Below are positions 8,064-15,997 of a DNA stretch of 64,000 nucleotides, in pieces. A program made the translations under genes and the position numbers. The notes under the pieces are model-generated. The model worked only from the letters and a program-made list of their open reading frames with translations, was not told the DNA's origin and did no database searches. The first letter of the stretch is position 1; each line of letters opens with the position of its first letter. Source of the DNA: Microbacterium sp. PM5 (GTDB taxonomy: Bacteria; Actinomycetota; Actinomycetes; Actinomycetales; Microbacteriaceae); NCBI RefSeq assembly GCF_003293595.1, contig NZ_CP022162.1, positions 2,277,799-2,341,798 of the forward strand, given 5' to 3'.

Positions 8064-9835
8064 GGGGCCGTCACCCCCACCGGCAGATCGGTGAGGCGGG
8101 TGACGTCGGCAAGAGAAGGATGCCGCGTCATCCCCGCGAACGCGCGTCGCAGCGGCGGCTGACGGAGACCCGCCGCGCGCACCAGATCGTCGTCTGCGAA
8201 GATCGCGGCGGTCGCGGCATCCGCGATCACGCACCCCTCGGAGACGACGACCGTGCGATGCGCGTGCTCGGTGACCAGCTGCATGTCGTGGGTGACGACG
8301 AGGATCGTGGTGCCGTCGGCGCTCAGGCCCTCCAACAGATCCATGAGCTCGTCGGCCCGCGCCCGATCCTGACCGAACGTGGGTTCGTCGAGGGCGAGCA
8401 CGGGCGCACCGGCGACGAGAGCGGTGCCCACCGACAGGCGCCGCTTCTGCCCGCCGGAGAGCAGGAAGGGGTGCACGTCGGCCTTGCCGTCGAGGTCGAA
8501 CCGGCGCAGCACATCGAAGGCCCGCTCGCGCACCTCGTTCTCGGCGAGCCGCTGCCGCCGCAGGCCGTGCGCCAGTTCGTCGAACACCGTGTGCGCGATG
8601 AACTGGTGCTCCGGATTCTGGAACACGAAGCCGATTCGCCGCGACAGCTCGCGCGGATCGCTGCGCGCGACGTCGATGCCGTCGAGCACCACCTGCCCCC
8701 GCGGCACCGGGACGACTCCCGCGAGCGACTGCAGCAGCGTGGTCTTTCCCGCGCCGTTCGCGCCGACGATGGCGACGAACTCGCCCGCCGCCACATCCAG
8801 GTCGATGCCGTGCAGGATCTCGCGACGACCCCGCAGAGTGCGCAGCCCGCGGACACGTATCAACGGCTCTGCGGAGGCGACCGGCGCCGCATCGGCTGCG
8901 GAAGGGACGGATGCCGCGGGCGAGCCGGCCGGTGCGTCCGCCGCGTCGAGGGCGGTGCGCAGTTCGGTCGGGTCGAGCGGCAGAGGATCGAGCGCCCACC
9001 CCGCAGCGCGCAGACGCAGTGCGGCGAGGGTCGAGACGGGCAGCCAGACCCCCATCTCATGCAGCTCGGCGGCGCGGGCGCGCAGCACCTCGTCGACCGT
9101 GCCGTCGGCCACGGTGCGCCCGGTGCGATCGAGCACGACGACCCGGTCGATGATGCCGACGACGGCGTCGAGGTTGTGTTCCACGAGCACGATCGCGCGA
9201 TCGCCGGCGGCGACGAGCGCGCCGAGCGTCGCGTAGACCTCTTCGACGCCCTGCGGGTCGAGGTTCGCCGTCGGCTCGTCGAGCACCAGAAGCGGTGAGC
9301 CCATCGCGAGCGCGCACGCGATCGCGAGGCGCTGGCGGCCGCCTCCGCTCAGACGGTCGGGGTTCTCGTGCCGCCGGTCCCACAGGCCGACCCGGCGCAG
9401 GCCTTCCTCCGCGCGCTCCAGCACGTCCGCCACGGGAAGACGCAGGTTCTCGGGGCCGAAGGCCACTTCGTCGAGGAGGGTTCCCGTCACCAGCTGCGCG
9501 TCGGGATCCTGGAACACCATGCCCACTCGCGTGCTCAGCACCGACACCGGGGTCTCGGCGGTGTCGAGACCGTCGACCTCCACCCGTCCGCGCACCGTGG
9601 CCGGCACCGCGTGGGGGATGAGCCCGTTGAGCGCCAGTGCGAGCGTCGACTTCCCGGCCCCGCTCGGACCGAGAAGCAGCACCACTTCGCCGCGGTTGAC
9701 GACGAACGAGGCGCCGGCGGGAGCCTCGGCATCCGCTCCGTCGTGACGGATGCCGAGATCACGCACGCTCAGCAGAGCACCGGCCGCGCGGATATCGGGC
9801 ACCGCGGCATCCGCTCCAGGCTCAGCAGTGGTCAC
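8060..9835 (-). CDS. ECF transporter double ATPase (two fused ABC domains, YkoD-like)
   Basis: 591 residues holding two ABC domains in one chain. Domain 1: Walker A GPSGAGKST, Q-loop FQDPDAQLVTG, signature LSGGGRQR, Walker B LLVLDEPT, H-loop VEHN. Domain 2: Walker A GANGAGKTT, FQNPEHQF, signature LSGGQKRR, VLALDEPT, VTHD. This is the EcfA/A' pair as a fusion, as in YkoD of thiamine-precursor transporters. It is the first gene after the iron box (9868-9886), which sits 33 bases before its ATG, so ATPase, T, SIP and S genes are predicted to be switched on under iron starvation. Confidence 0.93.
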   Translation of the reverse strand: MTTAEPGADAAVPDIRAAGALLSVRDLGIRHDGADAEAPAGASFVVNRGEVVLLLGPSGAGKSTLALALNGLIPHAVPATVRGRVEVDGLDTAETPVSVLSTRVGMVFQDPDAQLVTGTLLDEVAFGPENLRLPVADVLERAEEGLRRVGLWDRRHENPDRLSGGGRQRLAIACALAMGSPLLVLDEPTANLDPQGVEEVYATLGALVAAGDRAIVLVEHNLDAVVGIIDRVVVLDRTGRTVADGTVDEVLRARAAELHEMGVWLPVSTLAALRLRAAGWALDPLPLDPTELRTALDAADAPAGSPAASVPSAADAAPVASAEPLIRVRGLRTLRGRREILHGIDLDVAAGEFVAIVGANGAGKTTLLQSLAGVVPVPRGQVVLDGIDVARSDPRELSRRIGFVFQNPEHQFIAHTVFDELAHGLRRQRLAENEVRERAFDVLRRFDLDGKADVHPFLLSGGQKRRLSVGTALVAGAPVLALDEPTFGQDRARADELMDLLEGLSADGTTILVVTHDMQLVTEHAHRTVVVSEGCVIADAATAAIFADDDLVRAAGLRQPPLRRAFAGMTRHPSLADVTRLTDLPVGVTAP

Positions 9836-9867
9836 GGTTCGTCCCAGGGTCGGTCGGGGGTCTCCCC

Positions 9868-9886
9868 TCAGGTTAGCCGAACCTAA
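9868..9886 (-). promoter_or_regulatory. DtxR/IdeR iron box upstream of ECF operon
   Basis: TCAGGTTAGCCGAACCTAA matches the 19-bp DtxR/IdeR consensus TTAGGTTAGCCTAACCTAA at 17 positions, one mismatch in each half. It lies 33-51 bases before the ATPase start, where bound Fe2+-DtxR would block RNA polymerase. The call rests on the known consensus of this regulator family; the regulator gene is not in the window. Confidence 0.88.
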
Positions 9887-9920
9887 CTTCTCCCACCTAG
9901 CTCCTGTCCGGAACCCCGTA

Positions 9921-10481
9921 TCAGCGCCGAACGATCTGCCGCGCGACGCCCGCCCGCCGCAGCGACGCGCCGACGCCGAGTCCGATCGCCGTCCAGGCCA
10001 CCGGTCCGCACACCGACAGGGCGAGATAGGCGATCTGGGCCCAGAGCGGGTAGGCGCTCAGGTGCGCGGCGAAGAAGACCACGACCGCCACGAGGACACC
10101 GATCACGACCGCGGAGATGAAAAACCGCCACGCACCCCACGCGCGGTAGCGGGTGAGTGCGGCCACACCCTCCTGAATCGCACCGAACAGCAGTGCCGTG
10201 CCGAGGAAACGCGCGCTCCAGATCGGCGCGAACGCGCTGGCGACCAGCGCTGCCAGGACATGCGTCAGCACGGCCACCAGCGGCAGGCGCAGCACCTCCT
10301 GCGCGATGATGCCGGGAAGCACGTGCGCGCCCAGCACGAGGCCGTAGACGATGGCCAGACCGGGTACGGAGAGGACGATCGGCGTCACGAGCCCGGCGAT
10401 ACCGCCCAGGATGCCGGTGGCCACGCCGATTGCCGCGCACACCAGCAGGACGCGCGTCGACAGGACGGTGTTTCGGGCCAC
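9921..10481 (-). CDS. ECF transporter S component (YkoE-like), upstream copy
   Basis: 186 residues, five to six membrane segments, starting MARNTVLSTRVLLVCAAIGVATG and ending with a basic tail (SLRRAGVARQIVRR) similar to the S component at 5801-6346. The GTG start has TACGCT six bases upstream, a leaderless promoter outside the iron box. It therefore appears to be transcribed on its own as well as lying 85 bp before the iron-regulated ATPase gene. It may share the ATPase/T module for a second substrate such as a thiamine precursor; substrate not determinable from sequence. Confidence 0.78.
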   Translation of the reverse strand: MARNTVLSTRVLLVCAAIGVATGILGGIAGLVTPIVLSVPGLAIVYGLVLGAHVLPGIIAQEVLRLPLVAVLTHVLAALVASAFAPIWSARFLGTALLFGAIQEGVAALTRYRAWGAWRFFISAVVIGVLVAVVVFFAAHLSAYPLWAQIAYLALSVCGPVAWTAIGLGVGASLRRAGVARQIVRR

Positions 10482-10493
10482 GCCTCCAGCGTA
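10479..10493 (-). promoter_or_regulatory. Leaderless promoter -10 (TACGCT)
   Basis: On the minus strand TACGCT (10488-10493) precedes the GTG start at 10481 by six bases, the same spacing as other leaderless starts in the window. Confidence 0.55.
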
Positions 10494-10529
10494 GCTGCGC
10501 GCTCGCGGAGCCCGAACCGGGAAAAACCC

Positions 10530-11537
10530 TCAGACCGTGCGGCGTCGAGGAGTCAGTCGCACCGCCGGAAGGGGTGGCGCCGGCACCCGCTCACGGTCGT
10601 GTCCGATGACGTGCCCGAAGCGCGCCGCGGCGGGATCGCCGCCGTCGGCCTCGCTCTCCCATGCTTCGCGCGCGGCCACGATCTCATCGTGCGAGCGCCC
10701 CACGAAGTTCCACCACATGACGATGTCCGACTCGAACGGTTCGCCGCCGATCAGGAACAGCGTCGTGTCCTCTTGCGCCGTCACCTCGACCCCGTCGCGA
10801 TGGATGCCGAGGTACAGCAGCCCCTGGTCGGGGAGGGCGGTCGCGGCATCCTCCGCGGTGCGCACCTCGGGCACCCCGGCGACACCGACGAGGGCGTACT
10901 CCCAGGCCGGATCGAGCGGAAGGCGCACCCGCGCCCCCGCCGGCAGGCGGATCTCGGCGCCGACGATCGGCGTGTGCATCGTCGCGGGCGACGGCACGCC
11001 GGCGAAGACCCCGACCACGACCGTCGCCGTGGCCCCGGCGCCGTGCTCCCCGTCGTCGAGGGTGACGATCGGCAGGTTCTCGTGCCGCTCGAAGTCCGCC
11101 GCGCCGTGGCGCCGCGACTCCGGGAGGGCGACCCACAGCTGCAGCGCATCCAGTGGCACGGCGTCTTCGCCCAGGGAGTACTCGGAGTGTGCGATGCCGG
11201 CGCCGCTGGTCATGAGGTTGAGGACGCCGCGCCTGACCACCACGTCGTTGCCGAGCGTGTCGCGGTGGCGCACCTCGCCCACGAGCGGCCAGGTCACGGT
11301 CTGCAGGCCGATGTGGGGGTGCGGCTCCACCCGCATGCGCGCGGTCTGCGGCCCGAACCTGTCGAGGAAGCACCAGGCGCCGACCATCGGCAGTGCGCGC
11401 TGGGGCAGACTGCGGTGCACCTCCATCGCCCGCACGCCGCCGAGCGGGACCTCGCGGGCCTCCAGCAGCAGCGAGCGGGGACCGTCGCAGGCGGCCGGTC
11501 CGGCCAGGTCGGGGGCCGCGTCGTCGAGCCTGGTCAT
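10530..11537 (-). CDS. Pirin family protein
   Basis: 335 residues, bicupin. The pirin metal site is visible: EPHPHIGLQTVTW with two His, the later HSEYSL His, and a conserved GxxHSE region (SGAGIAHSE). Pirins bind Fe or other metal; some bacterial members are quercetin dioxygenases, others act in regulation. Its first codon overlaps the last codons of the upstream acetyltransferase gene (ATGA), so the two form one transcription unit. Confidence 0.9.
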   Translation of the reverse strand: MTRLDDAAPDLAGPAACDGPRSLLLEAREVPLGGVRAMEVHRSLPQRALPMVGAWCFLDRFGPQTARMRVEPHPHIGLQTVTWPLVGEVRHRDTLGNDVVVRRGVLNLMTSGAGIAHSEYSLGEDAVPLDALQLWVALPESRRHGAADFERHENLPIVTLDDGEHGAGATATVVVGVFAGVPSPATMHTPIVGAEIRLPAGARVRLPLDPAWEYALVGVAGVPEVRTAEDAATALPDQGLLYLGIHRDGVEVTAQEDTTLFLIGGEPFESDIVMWWNFVGRSHDEIVAAREAWESEADGGDPAAARFGHVIGHDRERVPAPPLPAVRLTPRRRTV

Positions 11538-11908
11538 CCTCGGGACGACCCCACCCCTTCGTCGCCCGGCGTCGGCTCGGCGGTCGACGCGGCGCTCGCG
11601 GCCTCGACATCACCCTCGCGCCACGCCACGGCGAGGCCGGGCACCTCGTTCTTCTGCAGGTAGCTCACGACGAACGGGCACACCGGCACCACGGCAACCC
11701 CGCGCGCGGACTCGCCCTCCATCGCCGCCGCGACGAGCTTCGTGCCGAGTCCGCGTCCGCCGTAGGCGGGGTCGATCTCCGTGTGCGGGAAGACGTGCCG
11801 GCCCTCGGCATCCGCTTCGTACTCGGTGAAGCCGGCGACCCGTCCGTCGACGAGGATCTCGTAGCGGTCGGCGTCGTCGTTGCGGGCGATGCGGATGTCG
11901 TCGCTCAT
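11534..11908 (-). CDS. GNAT family N-acetyltransferase (COG2388/NATD1-like)
   Basis: About 124 residues. It has the short GCN5-like fold of the YjdJ/NATD1 group: VDGRVAGFTEYE, HTEIDPAYGGRGLGTKLV (acetyl-CoA pyrophosphate loop) and VPVCPFVVSYL. The C terminus is an Ala/Ser-rich extension. The ATG at 11908 is preferred over the GTG just before it because the AAAGGGA ribosome site lies four bases upstream. Substrate unknown. Confidence 0.85.
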   Translation of the reverse strand: MSDDIRIARNDDADRYEILVDGRVAGFTEYEADAEGRHVFPHTEIDPAYGGRGLGTKLVAAAMEGESARGVAVVPVCPFVVSYLQKNEVPGLAVAWREGDVEAASAASTAEPTPGDEGVGSSRG

Positions 11909-12007
11909 CACGTCCCTTTCGTGTGCAGGTGTCCTCCCACCGTAGGCCGGTTCTCGGTCAGGGCACCAGGCCTGTCGCGGCGGCGGGCGAACCGGGAGGA
12001 TGGCGGG

Positions 12008-13201
12008 GTGACGTCTTCTTCCGGCCTCCGTTCGCGACGGCTCTCGCGCGCGCTGCGTTCCGCCGCGGCCGCCGCGGTGATCGCCCTCGGCCTGGCGGGT
12101 TGCGGTGCCTACGGTCCGTCCCCGTCCCCGTCGACCTCCGCTCCGTCACCCGTCCCGACGCCGACTCCCACCCCGACGCCCACCGTCGACCCGCTCGCCG
12201 GTCTGGACCTGCGCCAGCGCGTCGGACAGCTCTTCATCGTGGGCACGCAGATCGATGCGGCGACGCCGGCCACGATGGCGGCGGTCACCGACCGGCACGC
12301 GGGCGGGATCTTCCTGCACGGGCGTTCGCAGGCGGGGGCGGCGGCGGTCGCGGCGCTCGTGGGCTCGTTCACGAGCGCGGATGCCGACGGCATCCCCCTC
12401 TGGGTCTCCACCGACCAGGAGGGAGGCGAGGTCCAGGTGCTCACGGGGCCGGGTTTCGATGACATCCCGTACGCGATCCGGCAGGCGGACCTGCCCGACG
12501 ACCAGCTGCGCGCCTCCGCGACGACGTGGGGGCAGCAGCTCGCCGCCGCCGGCGTCACCCTCAACCTCGCGCCCGTCGCCGACATCGTCACGAGCGAAGC
12601 GACGCGCTTCGACAATCCGCCGATCGGTGCGCTCGGCCGTCAGTACGGCTACGACGAGGCGACGGTGGTCGCCAAGGCCGGCGCGTTCGCCGACGGGATG
12701 CGGGCCTCGCGTGTCATGCCGGTGTTCAAGCACTTCCCGGGGCTCGGTCACGTCACCGCCAACACCGACACCACCGCCGACGTCGTCGACACGACCGTCA
12801 CCGCGGACGGCCCCGACATCGCCGTCTACCGCCGTCTGCTGCAGGGCGGCCCCGCCGCCGTGATGGTCTCGAGCGCGATCTACCAGAACATCGACCCCTC
12901 TGCACCGGCGGTGTTCTCACCGACGGTGGTGGCCCTCGCCCGGTCGCTCGTCGGGCCCGACGCGATGATCGTCACCGACGACCTCTCCGCGGCACAGGCG
13001 GTGCAGGCGTGGAGCCCGGCCGATCGCGCGGTGCTCGCCGTGAGCGCCGGGGTCGACGTCGTGCTCGCATCGACGGACCCCAGCGTCTTCGCGGCCATGT
13101 ACGACGCGGTGCTCGCCAAGGCGCAGACCGATCCCGCATTCGCACAGCGTGTGGACGACGCCGCACGACACGTGCTCGCCGCCAAGGCCGCGCGCCCCTG
13201 A
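12008..13201 (+). CDS. Glycoside hydrolase family 3 lipoprotein, NagZ/LpqI-like beta-N-acetylhexosaminidase
   Basis: 397 residues. A signal peptide with lipobox LAGC (Cys32) is followed by a Ser/Pro/Thr-rich linker (residues ~37-60) and a single GH3 barrel: LRQRVGQLFIVG, STDQEGGEV, LNLAPVADI, KHFPGLGHVTANTD and VTDDLSAAQA (nucleophile Asp in TDDL). It probably acts outside the membrane on peptidoglycan fragments. The His of the canonical NagZ D-[ST]-H loop is not seen; LpqI-type lipoproteins share this NTD form as far as I recall. The GTG start has GAGGAT six bases upstream and matches the signal peptide. Confidence 0.85.
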   Translation: MTSSSGLRSRRLSRALRSAAAAAVIALGLAGCGAYGPSPSPSTSAPSPVPTPTPTPTPTVDPLAGLDLRQRVGQLFIVGTQIDAATPATMAAVTDRHAGGIFLHGRSQAGAAAVAALVGSFTSADADGIPLWVSTDQEGGEVQVLTGPGFDDIPYAIRQADLPDDQLRASATTWGQQLAAAGVTLNLAPVADIVTSEATRFDNPPIGALGRQYGYDEATVVAKAGAFADGMRASRVMPVFKHFPGLGHVTANTDTTADVVDTTVTADGPDIAVYRRLLQGGPAAVMVSSAIYQNIDPSAPAVFSPTVVALARSLVGPDAMIVTDDLSAAQAVQAWSPADRAVLAVSAGVDVVLASTDPSVFAAMYDAVLAKAQTDPAFAQRVDDAARHVLAAKAARP

Positions 13202-13258
13202 GCCCACCGCGGCGGCACCGTGCGACGGTGGCACCGCGGCGCCTGGCAGACTCGGGTA

Positions 13259-15820
13259 ATGACCTCGCCCGCGGCACTGACAGATCTCGTGCCCGTCGGC
13301 GCGTCGGCGGATGCCGCCTATCAGGGCTTCGTCGATTGGGCCGCCGGGCGCGGGCTGGCGCTGTACCCCGCACAGGACGAAGCCGTCATCGAGCTGGTGT
13401 CGGGCGCCAACGTGATCCTGTCGACGCCGACCGGCACCGGCAAGTCGCTCGTCGCGATCGCCGCGCACGCGGCCTGCCTGGCCGCGGGCGGCCGCTCGTA
13501 TTACACGGCCCCGATCAAGGCGCTGGTCAGCGAGAAGTTCTTCGCGCTGGTCGAGGTGTTCGGCGCCGAGAACGTCGGCATGGTCACCGGCGACTCGTCG
13601 GTGAATCCGGATGCCGCGATCGTCTGCTGCACCGCGGAGATCCTCGCCAACATCGCCCTCCGCCACGGCGCGGATGCGGAGATCGCCCAGGTCGTCATGG
13701 ACGAGTTCCACTACTACGGCGATCCCGATCGGGGATGGGCGTGGCAGGTGCCGCTCCTGCTGCTGCCGCAGGCGCAGTTCCTGCTGATGTCGGCCACTCT
13801 CGGCGACGTCACACCGATCGCCGACGATCTGGAGCGCCGCACGTCCCGTCCGGTGGCGCTCGTCACCGGCGTCGAGCGCCCGGTCCCGCTGCACTTCTCC
13901 TACGAGCGCCGGCCGGTGCACGAGGTGCTGACGATGCTCGTCGACGAGCGCGAGGTGCCGGTCTACATCGTGCACTTCGCACAGGCAGCGGCCCTCGAGC
14001 GTGCGCAGGCCCTGGCATCGGTCACCCTCACCACCCGCGCCCAGCGCGACGAGATCGCCGACGCCATCGGCGGCTTCCGCTTCACGACCGGCTTCGGCAA
14101 GACGCTGTCGCGCCTTGTCAGGGCCGGCATCGGTGTGCACCACGCGGGTATGCTGCCGCGCTACCGACGCCTCGTCGAGACTCTCGCCCAGCGCGGGCTG
14201 CTGCGGGTGATCTGCGGCACCGACACCCTCGGGGTCGGCATCAATGTGCCCATCCGCACCGTCATGATCACCGCGCTCAGCAAGTACGACGGCACGAAGA
14301 TGCGCCAGCTCACCGCGCGCGAGTTCCACCAGGTCGCCGGGCGCGCGGGACGTGCCGGCTACGACACCCACGGCAACGTCGTGGTCATGGCGCCCGAGTG
14401 GGAGATCGAGAACGCGGTCGCGCTCGCCAAGGCCGGAGACGATCCGGCAAAACGCAAGAAGATCGTCCGCAAGAAGGCCCCCACCGGTGTCGTCAACTGG
14501 GGCGAGGGATCATACGAGCGGCTCATCGCCGCCGCTCCCGAGCCGCTCGTGCCGCAGCTGAAGCTCACCGCCGCGATGCTGATCAACGTCATCGGTCGCG
14601 GGGGAGACGTGTTCGGCCACGTTCGCGCGCTCGTGTTCGACAACCACGAGCCGATCGCGCGTCGGTTCGCCCTCGCCCGACGCGCGATCGCGATCTTCCG
14701 CACGCTCGTGGATGCCGGGATCGTCGAGATCGACCGCTCCCCGGCATCCGGCCCGCGCATCGCGCTCACCGTCGACCTGCAGCCGAACTTCGCGCTCAAC
14801 CAGCCGTTGTCGCCCTTCGCGCTCGCCGCCATCGAGCTGCTGTCGCCGGACGACGACGTCCTGCCGGGCGGAGCCCCCGCGCAGGGCGGTGTCGGCACCG
14901 GCCACTACGCCCTCGACGTGCTGAGCGTCATCGAGTCGACCCTCGATGACCCGCGCGCCATCCTCGCCCAGCAGGAGTACCGCGCCCGGGGCGAGGCGGT
15001 TGCCGCCATGAAGCGCGACGGCATCGAGTACGACGAGCGCATGGCGCTGCTCGAGGAGATCACCTACCCGAAACCGCTCGCCGACCTGCTGACGCAGTCC
15101 TTCGAGGTGTTCGCCTCGTCGCAGCCCTGGGTGCGCGACTTCGAACTGAGCCCCAAATCGGTGGTCCGCGACATGTTCGAGCGGGCCATGTCGTTTGCGG
15201 AATACGTCTCCTTCTATCAGCTGTCCCGCAGTGAAGGGCTGGTGCTGCGCTACCTGTCCGACGCCGACCGTGCGATTCGCCAGACCGTTCCCGCTGATGC
15301 GAGAACCGATGAGCTGCGCGACATCATCGAGTGGCTCGGCGAACTCGTGCGCCAGGTCGACTCGAGTCTCGTCGACGAGTGGTCGGCGCTCATCGACCCG
15401 ACGGCGGTGCTGCCCGAGGACGGCGCTCCGGTCGTGCCGCCGGCGCCGCCCTCCATCCTCACGAACGAGCGCGCGTTCACGGTGCTCGTGCGCAACGAGC
15501 TGTTCCGCCGGGTGCAGCTCGCGGCTCTGCAGGACGACGACGCGCTGGTCGCCCTCGATCCCGACGTCGACTGGCCGCAAGCCCTCGACCGCTATTACGA
15601 CGAGCACGACGAGATCCTCACCGGCGGCCCCGCGCGCTCACCGCGGCTGTGTGCGATCGACACGGCGGATGCCGCGGCATCCGGTCTCTGGCGCGTCGAG
15701 CAGACGATCGACGATCCGGCCGGAGACCACGACTGGCGTATCCGGGCCGAGGTCGATCTCGCCGCATCCGTCGAGGAGGGAGCCGCCGTCGTCCGCGTCA
15801 CCGAGGTCGTGCGGCTCTAA
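13259..15820 (+). CDS. Ski2-like DEAD/DEAH-box helicase with DUF3516-type C-terminal region
   Basis: 853 residues. Helicase motifs in order: STPTGTGKS (Walker A), TAPIKALVSEKF, VMDEFHYY (DEFH in place of DEAD/H), LMSATLGD, GVHHAGMLPRYRRLVE, GTDTLGVGINVPIRTV and QVAGRAGRAGYD. The hook-like GVHHAGMLP segment is typical of Ski2/HelY helicases; the ~400-residue C-terminal part matches what databases call DUF3516. Likely an RNA helicase of the actinobacterial type. Start ATG has CAGACT six bases before it. Confidence 0.88.
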   Translation: MTSPAALTDLVPVGASADAAYQGFVDWAAGRGLALYPAQDEAVIELVSGANVILSTPTGTGKSLVAIAAHAACLAAGGRSYYTAPIKALVSEKFFALVEVFGAENVGMVTGDSSVNPDAAIVCCTAEILANIALRHGADAEIAQVVMDEFHYYGDPDRGWAWQVPLLLLPQAQFLLMSATLGDVTPIADDLERRTSRPVALVTGVERPVPLHFSYERRPVHEVLTMLVDEREVPVYIVHFAQAAALERAQALASVTLTTRAQRDEIADAIGGFRFTTGFGKTLSRLVRAGIGVHHAGMLPRYRRLVETLAQRGLLRVICGTDTLGVGINVPIRTVMITALSKYDGTKMRQLTAREFHQVAGRAGRAGYDTHGNVVVMAPEWEIENAVALAKAGDDPAKRKKIVRKKAPTGVVNWGEGSYERLIAAAPEPLVPQLKLTAAMLINVIGRGGDVFGHVRALVFDNHEPIARRFALARRAIAIFRTLVDAGIVEIDRSPASGPRIALTVDLQPNFALNQPLSPFALAAIELLSPDDDVLPGGAPAQGGVGTGHYALDVLSVIESTLDDPRAILAQQEYRARGEAVAAMKRDGIEYDERMALLEEITYPKPLADLLTQSFEVFASSQPWVRDFELSPKSVVRDMFERAMSFAEYVSFYQLSRSEGLVLRYLSDADRAIRQTVPADARTDELRDIIEWLGELVRQVDSSLVDEWSALIDPTAVLPEDGAPVVPPAPPSILTNERAFTVLVRNELFRRVQLAALQDDDALVALDPDVDWPQALDRYYDEHDEILTGGPARSPRLCAIDTADAAASGLWRVEQTIDDPAGDHDWRIRAEVDLAASVEEGAAVVRVTEVVRL

Positions 15821-15858
15821 CCCTCCCCCCGCCCCCGCTCCGGCGATCCGGCGATCGC

Positions 15859-15926
15859 CGAACCGCCATGTTCTGCGCGAGCCGCCATGATCTGTCGTGG
15901 CGGCTCGGCGGGATCGTGGCGGCTCG
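15859..15926. repeat. Intergenic element: two GCCGCCATG units plus two inverted copies
   Basis: Two direct copies of a 16-mer (GARCCGCCATGWTCTG, 15860-15875 and 15879-15894) are followed by two inverted partial copies (GTGGCGGCTCG near 15897 and 15916). The layout, two direct plus inverted units, matches the 5229-5295 and 61811-61884 elements although the unit sequence differs. It lies between the Ski2-like helicase and recQ. Confidence 0.7.
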
Positions 15927-15982
15927 GCGGGGTGTGGGTGGGGTGTGTGGGCGGTGCGGGTGTGGGTGTCGGATGCCGCGGC

Positions 15983-15997
15983 TAGCCTGGACGGGTG
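15983..15997 (+). promoter_or_regulatory. Leaderless promoter -10 (TAGCCT)
   Basis: TAGCCT at 15983-15988 lies six bases before the recQ GTG start. Confidence 0.6.

Noticed and set aside
9921..10481. Assigning thiamine precursor as the substrate of the ECF system from YkoE similarity
   Set aside because: No TPP riboswitch was recognised upstream and the iron box plus SIP gene argue otherwise; substrate left open.
15667..15682. GGATGCCGCGGCATCC inside genes as terminators
   Set aside because: Most copies lie within coding sequence far from stops and in both strands; treated as an over-used DNA word instead.
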